DNA from: Lachnospiraceae bacterium
Lineage (GTDB): Bacteria; Bacillota; Clostridia; Lachnospirales; Lachnospiraceae
NCBI GenBank assembly: GCA_009774585.1
Contig: VSOA01000180.1
Coordinates: 1 to 7,824, forward strand
Reading direction: 5' to 3'
Length of the DNA stretch: 7,824 bases
Below are positions 1-6,147 of this stretch, in pieces. How positions within the stretch are numbered: the first letter of the stretch is position 1; each line of letters opens with the position of its first letter. The notes beneath the pieces are model-generated. The model ran no database searches. It had not been told where the DNA came from and worked only from the letters and a program-made list of their open reading frames with translations. The translations under genes and the position numbers were made by a program.

Positions 1-72
1 ATCGGCTTCTCCAGCTCTTCCGGCTTCTCCGGTTCTATCGGCTTCTCAGGCTCTTCCGGCTTCTCCGGTTCT
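1..72 (-). repeat. 36-bp tandem repeat encoding Pro-Glu-Lys-rich 12-residue units
   Basis: Positions 1-36 and 37-72 are direct repeats that differ at only two bases (34 of 36 identical). Each unit encodes 12 residues of the type EPEKPEEPEKPI, in frame with the EsaA-like protein. The left edge of the window starts exactly at a unit boundary, and the next two bases fit the Ile codon of the unit, so the array may continue outside. Such segments usually form extended, rod-like spacers in surface proteins; that role is inferred here. Confidence -1.
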
Positions 73-980
73 TTGTCCCCTTCTTTGAATCCAAGACTTA
101 TTTTTGCAGCAAGCTTCTTTTGATTTACTGTTTCCACAAAAACATCCGGATACTCTAATACATGGTCCAAACCTTCTTCATAGACTAGTTTGCCTTCATC
201 ATCTGTCAAGATATCCACCTTGGCAAAAACTTCTGACATGGCTGATACTTCATCATAAACACACTGCTCCATCTCCCGCATGGCTTCTAATTTCTTCTCC
301 GCTGATGCTACATTCTCCTCATAAGTAGTATCAATTGCCGTGACAGCATCTGAAAGTTGCTCATAATCATCAGATAAATCCAGATATTGTATTTCCGTCT
401 CTACTGCTTCCAATGGCTCATAGGCAAGAGCTTCTATCAATTCTGCATTCTCCACACCTACGATTGCTTCCATATCTGCAATATCATTCTGCATGATAGA
501 TCCTGAATCATCCTGCACGCCATGCAATTCTTCTAAGATGGCATCCACATACATATAGGAAACATTTGCACTTAGATTCACAATAAAGTTATGAATGTCA
601 TTGACCACCTTGAACTGAACATCCTGACGTAGCCCGTCAGCAATTGTATATGTAATCTGTGATTTTACCGGCTGCTTATTTACGCTCTCCACGTTCGCGG
701 AGAAATCTTCCGGAATCAAAATATATGCCGCATATCGGTCATTCAATATCCCTTCCTTGGCTGCAGTCAGACTGGTTGTCTGGAAATTGGTATCCGGATA
801 GCAAATCAGTTCTGATGCATAACTTCCTATATCCGCATTAACTACCGCAATTGTCGTGATAGTACTTTTATTCTCCTCTAAGTTATGCTGATACTTTGTG
901 GAATAAATACCACTCAAATATGCTGCGCCTACAAGCGCTGCCAATATCAGAAGATGCATCACTGATTTAAACAATTTCAT
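1..980 (-). CDS. esaA: EsaA/YueB-like type VIIb secretion membrane protein, N-terminal part (3' end beyond the window)
   Basis: This reading frame is open from the ATG at 980 to the left edge: 326 codons and no stop. A TAG lies in frame 6 codons upstream, which fixes the start; AGGAG at 993-997 is the probable ribosome-binding site, with a long 12-nt spacer. Residues 7-24 form a membrane segment after a short basic N-terminus. Then come IAVVNADIG (44-52), YILIPEDFS (86-94) and a stretch near 144-163 with AILEELHGVQ and SIM. From memory these align in order with Staphylococcus aureus EsaA (IAIVNED, IVIPENFS, LHNAQ and AIM). Residues 165-300 are acidic and probably helical; 303-326 are Pro/Glu/Lys repeats. 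EsaA family proteins are about 1000 aa, with a large extracellular domain and C-terminal membrane segments, so about one third is visible. They belong to the type VIIb (Ess/Yuk) secretion machinery; YueB of Bacillus subtilis is also the phage SPP1 receptor. The related YhgE/Pip family is the main alternative. It lies 156 bp downstream of a two-component system. Confidence -1.
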   Translation of the reverse strand, partial: MKLFKSVMHLLILAALVGAAYLSGIYSTKYQHNLEENKSTITTIAVVNADIGSYASELICYPDTNFQTTSLTAAKEGILNDRYAAYILIPEDFSANVESVNKQPVKSQITYTIADGLRQDVQFKVVNDIHNFIVNLSANVSYMYVDAILEELHGVQDDSGSIMQNDIADMEAIVGVENAELIEALAYEPLEAVETEIQYLDLSDDYEQLSDAVTAIDTTYEENVASAEKKLEAMREMEQCVYDEVSAMSEVFAKVDILTDDEGKLVYEEGLDHVLEYPDVFVETVNQKKLAAKISLGFKEGDKEPEKPEEPEKPIEPEKPEELEKP

Positions 981-1082
981 ACCCGAATATTTCTCCTATT
1001 ATCCTTTGTACTCATGTCCTCAATTTACTGCCCGCTTCCTTATCAACACATCTCGCATCGAAGCGTGACACAATTTGACTCC

Positions 1083-1115
1083 ATTCTATCTTTTTCCGTA
1101 CAAAGCACAACTAAA
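1083..1115 (-). promoter_or_regulatory. candidate regulated promoter upstream of the EsaA-like gene
   Basis: On the minus strand the 156-bp gap holds TAGAAT (1083-1088), one mismatch from a sigma-A -10 box, with only a poor -35 (TTGTGC) 16 bp upstream. TTTAGTTGT (1107-1115) overlaps the -35 region and also occurs, in opposite orientation, upstream of the response regulator gene at 2636-2644. A weak -35 with a repeated box would suit an activator-dependent promoter, but the evidence is slight. No convincing rho-independent terminator separates the kinase gene from this gene, so read-through is also possible. Confidence -1.
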
Positions 1116-1136
1116 TTTCCGATATTATGCACTAAA

Positions 1137-1772
1137 TCAGCCGAAATTCGCATCTGATGACAGATATAATACTATATGGAATACTCCTTTCTCCTCTTCC
1201 TCTACGACAAGTTCCCCTCCATACTTGACCGCCAATTCACTTACAATCTGTAGACCAAGACCATGATTTCCACGGTCTTTTTTGGTACTAATCAGTTTCC
1301 CCTTCTTCTGAATCAAAGTCCCGGAATAGTTATTCTTAAGCTCCACTACTATATAGTGTCTGTTCCCCCTATAAATCCTGAGCTCTATCTGACCTCTGTC
1401 AGTACACTGTGTGGCAGCTTCTAAGGCATTTTTTAACAGATTACCAAACATGGATATTTTATCTGAATCAGAAATAAACGATATGTTAATATTATCCTCT
1501 ATATTCGTGAAAAAATCAACATTATGTTGTACAGACTTGTATAAGTATTCAGAAAGAATAGAATTGAAAAGCAAATCATTTGTGTAATTCTTAATTTCTT
1601 CCATGCGCATCGCGCCTTCGATTTCATCAATAATACTAATAATTCTTTCAGTATCTCCATTCATTGCCAGACTCCTAATCTGGAAAAGATACTGATGAAT
1701 ATCATGCATATATTTTTGATATGCATAATTATTACTATCTACAAACGTCTTGTCTAGTTTATTTTGGTACAT
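1137..1772 (-). CDS. cytosolic GHKL sensor histidine kinase without membrane sensor domain (AgrC-like catalytic part)
   Basis: The protein has about 211 residues from ATG 1772, which has AGGA 9 nt upstream. A TTG at 1790 would add six residues and give a 4-nt overlap with the preceding stop, but has no good ribosome-binding site. Numbered from the TTG, the dimerisation/phosphoacceptor helix contains HDIHQYL with His29, followed by the NGD typical of AgrC/CitA-like GHKL kinases. The ATPase domain has an N-box GNLLKNALEAA (116-126; Asn117, Asn121, Glu124), NN at 153-154 and a G-box GNHGLGL (174-180). The catalytic core therefore looks complete. What is missing is the usual N-terminal set of 5-7 membrane helices: only about 28 residues precede the phosphoacceptor His, and none form a membrane segment. 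The gene follows the LytTR regulator directly and precedes the EsaA-like gene, so it probably phosphorylates that regulator. Its signal would be intracellular or delivered by a separate partner, which is inference. Confidence -1.
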   Translation of the reverse strand: MYQNKLDKTFVDSNNYAYQKYMHDIHQYLFQIRSLAMNGDTERIISIIDEIEGAMRMEEIKNYTNDLLFNSILSEYLYKSVQHNVDFFTNIEDNINISFISDSDKISMFGNLLKNALEAATQCTDRGQIELRIYRGNRHYIVVELKNNYSGTLIQKKGKLISTKKDRGNHGLGLQIVSELAVKYGGELVVEEEEKGVFHIVLYLSSDANFG

Positions 1773-1786
1773 AAATATACATCCTG

Positions 1787-2566
1787 TCAATCATACATTG
1801 AGCGGAAAAAGCTTCTCCGCAAATTATTAAATTCAACTGCTTTACTTCTCGCAATCTTAAACTCTTCATTCGGATATTCCTCCAGCCTGAATAAATCTTC
1901 CTTAAATGATACCAGATATTTGAAATTAATCATATAACTGTCATGCGGATAACCAAATCCATACGGTTTAAGCTGACGGTATAAGTTGCTCATCTTGTCC
2001 ATACACTTAACGACCGGCTCATCATTATATGCGGTAAGTTTATAATAGTCCATGGATATTTTTCTCAGATATACCCGAACATGCTTTGCACCTTTTTCAA
2101 TATATATGATGTCATCCGAATTAATACGTATACTCTCTCCGTTCACTTTTCCCATAATAGTCGGTATGCTGGCATTCGTTACCATCTTTCTCATGGCTGC
2201 GGCAATGTTTTCGCTAAATTCCGCCTGTGGCATATTTTTTTTGATATAGCGGTACGGCTGCACTTCAATACAGGAAGGTGTCGGTTCAGCATATCCTGTC
2301 ACAAAGACCAGCACAACATTTTGATCCGCTTCTCTGATTCGTACCGCTGCCTCCTCTCCTCCCATTCTGCCTTTCTCCAGACAGACATCCATAAAAACAA
2401 TGGAAAAGCAGATATCCTTCATAGCGCTCAACAGTTCTTCCCCCGCTGTGTAACGATGAACTCTCATTTCAACCATATCAAGAAAATCTGCACTCGCCTT
2501 CCTGATATGATCCTCTATCAAATCAATATTCATCGGCACATCATCACATATTGCAACTTCATACAT
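1787..2566 (-). CDS. LytTR-family response regulator (AgrA-like)
   Basis: The 259-residue protein has a receiver domain (about 1-125) and a LytTR DNA-binding domain (about 138-255). In the receiver, Asp8-Asp9 form the acidic pocket, Asp60 in FMDVCLE is the phosphoacceptor, Thr90 in FVTGY is the switch residue, and Lys109 in YRYIKK is the conserved lysine. The LytTR part shows the family signatures IRINSDDIIYIE (146-157), DSYMINFKYL (209-218) and FKIARSKA (236-243). Length and architecture match AgrA/VirR-type regulators, which bind pairs of 9-bp direct repeats upstream of target promoters. ATG 2566 is preceded by GAGG at a suitable distance. It is the first gene of a probable operon with the kinase gene, whose start lies within 15 bp of or overlaps its stop, and its likely targets are its own promoter and the EsaA-like gene. 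No specific ortholog is recognised. Confidence -1.
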   Translation of the reverse strand: MYEVAICDDVPMNIDLIEDHIRKASADFLDMVEMRVHRYTAGEELLSAMKDICFSIVFMDVCLEKGRMGGEEAAVRIREADQNVVLVFVTGYAEPTPSCIEVQPYRYIKKNMPQAEFSENIAAAMRKMVTNASIPTIMGKVNGESIRINSDDIIYIEKGAKHVRVYLRKISMDYYKLTAYNDEPVVKCMDKMSNLYRQLKPYGFGYPHDSYMINFKYLVSFKEDLFRLEEYPNEEFKIARSKAVEFNNLRRSFFRSMYD

Positions 2567-2635
2567 TTTGACCTCATTTCCCCATTATCTCGGCATTTTC
2601 TACACTGTATGTCTCACTTTTTTGTTCAAATTCAC

Positions 2636-2644
2636 TTTAGTTGT
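2636..2644 (+). promoter_or_regulatory. 9-bp box shared with the region upstream of the EsaA-like gene
   Basis: TTTAGTTGT on the plus strand, 70 bp upstream of the response regulator start, repeats the minus-strand box at 1107-1115. Over 19 bases 15 match, and all four differences are transitions. The GTT core is shared with LytTR sites but the flanks fit the known consensus only partly. About 15 bp further upstream in the direction of transcription lies TATAAA on the minus strand, without a good -35. Confidence is low. Confidence -1.
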
Positions 2645-2679
2645 ATTTTATATGATGAACGACATACATCTTTCTTTTT

Positions 2680-2717
2680 AATCAAATACAGGAGCAGACT
2701 ACATACGTCTGCTCCTG
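2680..2717 (-). terminator. rho-independent terminator after the 92-aa gene
   Basis: CAGGAGCAGAC (2689-2699) pairs perfectly with GTCTGCTCCTG (2707-2717): an 11-bp GC-rich stem with a 7-nt loop. On the minus strand it is followed by an interrupted T tract (TATTTGATT). It starts 7 bp after the TAG of the small gene, and no T tract is present in the other direction, so it most likely ends transcription coming from the right. Confidence -1.
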
Positions 2718-2724
2718 CCCGTAT

Positions 2725-3003
2725 CTAAATCCCTTTAATCTCTCTAATCCTCGCATCGATATCTACAATCGTATTCTGTGCATTCTCAATATCCCTGCAC
2801 GCATCTTCATATTCTTCTTCCGGTGTAGACCCGTGCTTGTCGAAATAAATTTTGCCGATTTCGATATAGCGTTTCTTGATCAGCTCCTCACATGTATGAA
2901 TCTGCCCCTTCAGATTCGCTATCTCCGCCATATCTTTTGCTTTATCCGACACTTCCTTACCTTTGGTACTGATTGTCTCCCCAATCTTGTCAAAAAAATC
3001 CAT
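2725..3003 (-). CDS. small coiled-coil protein of unknown function (Lachnospiraceae type)
   Basis: The 92-residue protein begins MDFFDKIGETI and is almost entirely predicted alpha-helical and highly charged. The pattern MDFF-x-K-[IL]-G, then KGKEVSDKAKD, A-x-LKGQI and a C-terminal RIREIKG is one I recognise in short hypothetical proteins of Lachnospiraceae, some of which carry an extra C-terminal zinc ribbon; none is present here. There is no signal peptide and no membrane segment, so it is cytosolic. The start at 3003 is supported by GGAGGG (3009-3014) with a 5-nt spacer. It appears to be transcribed alone: a good promoter lies at 3036-3064 and a strong hairpin directly follows the stop. Its function is unknown, and its position between the two modules does not by itself link it to either. 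Confidence -1.
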   Translation of the reverse strand: MDFFDKIGETISTKGKEVSDKAKDMAEIANLKGQIHTCEELIKKRYIEIGKIYFDKHGSTPEEEYEDACRDIENAQNTIVDIDARIREIKGI

Positions 3004-3035
3004 AGTAACCCTCCGTTTCCCAAATGTTATATACT

Positions 3036-3064
3036 ATTTTACATCAGTCATCGGTTGGTGGCAA
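3036..3064 (-). promoter_or_regulatory. sigma-A-type promoter of the 92-aa gene
   Basis: On the minus strand TTGCCA (3059-3064, five of six with TTGACA) is separated by exactly 17 bp from TAAAAT (3036-3041, five of six with TATAAT). The predicted start of transcription near 3029 leaves a leader of about 26 nt that contains the GGAGGG ribosome-binding site. This is the best promoter in the window. Confidence -1.
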
Positions 3065-3080
3065 GAAAAAGAATATCGGA

Positions 3081-4151
3081 TTACTCGCCCAGCCGCCAGA
3101 TAGAATACTCCCAATTACCGCCCTCCTGCAGCCACTCCATCCATGTTTCCAATGTCTCCTGATCACCGTACCACACCTCATGGGATGTCCCGTTTTCATC
3201 CGTATAAGTGTAATATTTGGCACCGCTTACATCTGTCTTACACTCCGCCGCATATACAGCCGCCAGTATCTGTGCCTGTTTCGTCGTCAAAGACGTGATG
3301 CTGCCGTCCTCACTCCAATCAAAGCCTCCATTGGCAAGCGCATAATCCACCGGCGACGGCACATTTTTCATCTTCTCCATCACCGATAACAAGAATTCAT
3401 GATCCGCCTTAGGTCCCGGTCCGCTGTGGCTGCCATAGAGATTATAGCACATCACGCAGTAGGTCGGTCCTTCCACCCAGGGAATCTGATCGGACTCGAT
3501 GTTTGTCTCAATGACTACCCGCAATAACAGCCCCTCGGTAGAACACCTTTCATACAGATACCCGATGAAATTCATGTAATGACCCCACAGCGTATTATCT
3601 TTACGTATATTTTCATAGTCAATCTCCAGTCCATCATACCCCGCATCCTTAGCAAGAGCAACGAGACTGTCTGCATGTGCCCGATAAGTTTCTTCTTTTT
3701 CTAACAACCGGTACAAGAGTTCCGTGGATTTCTGGTCTGAGGAGCCGTCCTCTTTTATCTGATCATTGACCACCGTCAGATATCTGTTCCAGCCCCGCTC
3801 CTTATATGACGCTCCGTTCTTCGCAAAGAAATCCATCGTATTTTGCGGAATGAATGCTGTGTCATCTTTATCATAGTAGGCAGCGAAGAAATTGATATTC
3901 TTCACATGCGCCGCCAGTTCCTCCGTCTGTGCTTCTGCACCCTCCAGATTCCAGTAAGCATTCCACAGAGAATAGTTCACCTCTCCCTTCTGCTCTTCCG
4001 TCTTCGATGGCATATTGATGATCGCCTCGCTCTGCGGCGTATCATCGGCATGCGCCTGCCCCACCTGCACACTGCAGCCCGCCAGTACAAGGAATAGCAT
4101 CAATATCCCTATCACATGTCCCAGTCTGTGCATTCTATGTCCTACTCTCAT
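3081..4151 (-). CDS. GH18-family glycoside hydrolase-like lipoprotein
   Basis: The 356-residue protein starts with a basic N-terminus, a hydrophobic stretch and a lipobox LAGC (23-26), so Cys26 should be lipidated and the protein held on the outer face of the membrane. The body resembles GH18 (chitinase/YaaH-SleL-like) TIM barrels: NINFFAAYYD (85-94) as an early strand, YDGLEIDYENI (172-182) as the DxxDxDxE motif with Glu180 as probable acid, and MCYNLYG (234-240) as the beta-6 M-x-Y-[DN] element. The end, YSIWRLGE, resembles the final strand W-x-LG of spore-cortex hydrolases. Members cleave beta-1,4 bonds of GlcNAc-containing polymers. ATG 4151 has GGGGAG 8 nt upstream; Met7 is a possible alternative. 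It lies 120 bp after the deacetylase-like gene with no clear terminator between, so co-transcription with the synthase genes is plausible. A role in trimming or releasing the polymer is inferred; a cell-wall role is the alternative. Confidence -1.
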   Translation of the reverse strand: MRVGHRMHRLGHVIGILMLFLVLAGCSVQVGQAHADDTPQSEAIINMPSKTEEQKGEVNYSLWNAYWNLEGAEAQTEELAAHVKNINFFAAYYDKDDTAFIPQNTMDFFAKNGASYKERGWNRYLTVVNDQIKEDGSSDQKSTELLYRLLEKEETYRAHADSLVALAKDAGYDGLEIDYENIRKDNTLWGHYMNFIGYLYERCSTEGLLLRVVIETNIESDQIPWVEGPTYCVMCYNLYGSHSGPGPKADHEFLLSVMEKMKNVPSPVDYALANGGFDWSEDGSITSLTTKQAQILAAVYAAECKTDVSGAKYYTYTDENGTSHEVWYGDQETLETWMEWLQEGGNWEYSIWRLGE

Positions 4152-4180
4152 TTATCCCGCTCCCCTTCTCTCATATACAC

Positions 4181-4201
4181 CATTACAAATCAACATTACA
4201 A
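4181..4201 (-). repeat. short direct repeat upstream of the GH18 gene
   Basis: TTGTAATG occurs twice on the minus strand (plus-strand CATTACAA at 4181-4188 and 4194-4201), with a 13-bp period, 30-50 bp before the GH18 start. It could be an operator or chance in an AT-rich gap. No convincing promoter or terminator was found in this 120-bp interval. Confidence -1.
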
Positions 4202-4271
4202 GTCAAAGTCTACGCCATATCATTCTATTTGGTGCAACGCTAACTGCAGACGCTGACTTTTGCAATCATTT

Positions 4272-6146
4272 TTAGAACGTATTGATAAACCAGTTAAGTA
4301 CCACCGTCCATATATGTTTCGCTTTCCACATAAACCAATCCAGTCCGTGCAGTTTATCATCATACAGAACGATCTCTTCTTTCGCACCCGTATTCTGTGT
4401 CACTTCAAAATCCACGAACACACCGTCATACACATCATCTGCAAGGTTTCTCTGGCTGTAAGCTTCTCCGCCCCAGCCCGACATGATGAAGATATACCCT
4501 GCATCTGCAGAATCTATCTGCACATCCTCCACCGCATAGTAACCGTCCACGGACACCCTTAACTTATCATCTTTGACCTCGATGTGGAGCTGTCTGTCCG
4601 CTGGGTCGTTGATATTGATATCCTCCACATACTCCTCGGCACCTTCCTCAACAGTGGCAGGCTGTGCGGTATTTAACGCCGTAAGTTCCACCGCCGCATC
4701 CTTGCTCTTATCCACAGTTGCCGCATACTGTACTTCTAACTCTTTCTCCGCAATCTGCGCCGCAAGATCGTCTTCCTCCACAGACACCGGTTCCGTCTGT
4801 GTCAGCTTATCCAGATTTGCACGATAGATTTCCCTATTGCCGTCGAGAATATAGAGCATATTATTCTCTATCCTGACGCAGATTCCGCTCTCGTGATTCT
4901 CATCCGCCCGCAGATATACACTCTGTATCCCCAGCTTATTGCCCTTAAGACGGACGTTGACGATCACATCCCGATAAGACTCGCTGTCCCGCAGTCTGAG
5001 CGTTCCGACGGACTTAGGTTCACATGTCAGATAAATCTCATTATCCTGAAATTCCGCCTTGCCGTTTAGTTCGTCCCAGTCGGATTTGCGGGACAAGTCG
5101 CCGTCCACCCACGCCATATCCTGCTCGGTATCGTCCCATATACGCATGAGCAGGTGGTTCGTATGCCAGTACGCCTGCGGCTGCATTCTGGTCAGGTCAT
5201 AGAGGGAAGACTCTCTTGTGTTGAGCACATACCCTTCCCTATTAAAATTCATGTCAAACAGTTCGAATATCCGCGCCTGATTGACCGCGCTGACTCTCTC
5301 GTTCTCACCGAACATCCCCGTATTGGCATGCATCAGGGCATACATGCGGGGCATCTCACCCATCTCTTCTGTGTAGATGCGCTGCATCTCATCGTAGTCA
5401 AAATCAATACGCGTCTTCATCTGTTCGTAGGACTCTCTCGGGATATCATATTCATCCCGGATATAATCCATCAGATAATGATTATAGTCTCTGCCGAGAT
5501 AGGGCTGCACATGCGCATATTCCAGCGTATTCATCCTGCCTAGGAAGCGCTCGTATCTGTCAAACACATTGATATATTCCAGACGATACCCGTTCGTACC
5601 GAGTTCACAGAAGCTTCCTTCTTCCAAAGCTTTCAGATCGTCGGGCATCAGGAATTTACTGTCCTTCGACTCGAATTTGTCGGCATAGGTCATGATGGTA
5701 GAAAGGTAATTGTACTCCTCCGTCACCTTCTGGGCGAAAATCGCCGTATCGCGCCGACCGTCCTCAAACATAAGGAACAATGATTTCTTAGGCAGTTCTT
5801 TTCCTTCCAGATAGTAATCCAAGATATCCTGCTGCGTAATCGTCACATATCCAGATTTGTAAAGCGCATCAATATGCTCTTTCAGTCTTTCCGTACTGAC
5901 CAAGGTCTTCGTCTCATTCCTGTCCACGCCAAAATAGGACAGTGCAATGAATCCGGTATCTTCATCAGGATCCGCCATCTCGACCTCCGCCTCATTGTAG
6001 GGCTCGTAAGTATCAAAAGTAAACAAAGTACGAATCACCGTGACAAGCAGCAGGATGAGGATAGCGCCCTCGGCGATACTCCGCACGACTTTACGGATAT
6101 TCTTGCGCCGCACAAGGTCTTTGGGCTTTCGCTTTTTCTTACTCAT
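4272..6146 (-). CDS. membrane-anchored polysaccharide deacetylase-like protein with C-terminal jelly-roll-like domain, probably catalytically degenerate
   Basis: The 624-residue protein has a strongly basic N-terminus (KKKRK), one membrane helix (about 24-42) and a long extracellular part, i.e. N-terminus inside. Residues 65-310 follow a NodB/PgaB-type deacetylase: FIALSYFGVD (66-75), LKEHIDALYKSGYVTIT (88-104), LFLMFEDGRRDT (123-134) and FCELGTNGYRLE (179-190). The usual motifs are altered: YH becomes Tyr71-Phe72, TFDDG becomes F-E-D-G (127-130), and H-[ST]-x-x-H becomes Asn185-Gly-Tyr-Arg-Leu189. Residues about 346-446 and 518-582 are strand-rich and resemble a LamG/concanavalin-like fold, split by an acidic, Ala-rich insert (447-517). 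A last amphipathic stretch rich in Trp (603-624) ends the protein. The start is 1 bp after the synthase stop, with GGGGAGGGG upstream, so the two genes are surely co-transcribed. It is likely a partner of the synthase on the cell surface, binding or guiding polymer rather than deacetylating it. That function is inference. Confidence -1.
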   Translation of the reverse strand: MSKKKRKPKDLVRRKNIRKVVRSIAEGAILILLLVTVIRTLFTFDTYEPYNEAEVEMADPDEDTGFIALSYFGVDRNETKTLVSTERLKEHIDALYKSGYVTITQQDILDYYLEGKELPKKSLFLMFEDGRRDTAIFAQKVTEEYNYLSTIMTYADKFESKDSKFLMPDDLKALEEGSFCELGTNGYRLEYINVFDRYERFLGRMNTLEYAHVQPYLGRDYNHYLMDYIRDEYDIPRESYEQMKTRIDFDYDEMQRIYTEEMGEMPRMYALMHANTGMFGENERVSAVNQARIFELFDMNFNREGYVLNTRESSLYDLTRMQPQAYWHTNHLLMRIWDDTEQDMAWVDGDLSRKSDWDELNGKAEFQDNEIYLTCEPKSVGTLRLRDSESYRDVIVNVRLKGNKLGIQSVYLRADENHESGICVRIENNMLYILDGNREIYRANLDKLTQTEPVSVEEDDLAAQIAEKELEVQYAATVDKSKDAAVELTALNTAQPATVEEGAEEYVEDININDPADRQLHIEVKDDKLRVSVDGYYAVEDVQIDSADAGYIFIMSGWGGEAYSQRNLADDVYDGVFVDFEVTQNTGAKEEIVLYDDKLHGLDWFMWKAKHIWTVVLNWFINTF

Positions 6147-6147
6147 C

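Noticed and set aside
1..72. A CRISPR array suggested by regular 36-bp repeats at the left edge.
   Set aside because: Units are directly adjacent with no spacers, and they encode an in-frame Pro-Glu-Lys peptide repeat.
977..1015. A 12-codon reading frame on the minus strand whose TGA overlaps the EsaA-like ATG (ATGA), resembling a translationally coupled leader peptide.
   Set aside because: Its only Shine-Dalgarno-like sequence (GAGG) sits about 2 nt before the ATG, too close to work well, and the peptide has no recognisable composition. The AGGAG inside it serves the EsaA-like start.
2081..2728. A 215-codon open frame on the plus strand opposite the response regulator gene.
   Set aside because: It is antisense to a clear LytTR regulator, rich in His/Cys/Phe/Ser as expected for a shadow frame, and shows no family motif.
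4152..4271. A terminator or strong promoter between the deacetylase-like and GH18 genes.
   Set aside because: The AGCGT-containing stretch gives no stable stem with a T tract, and TTGACT has no -10 box at 16-18 bp.
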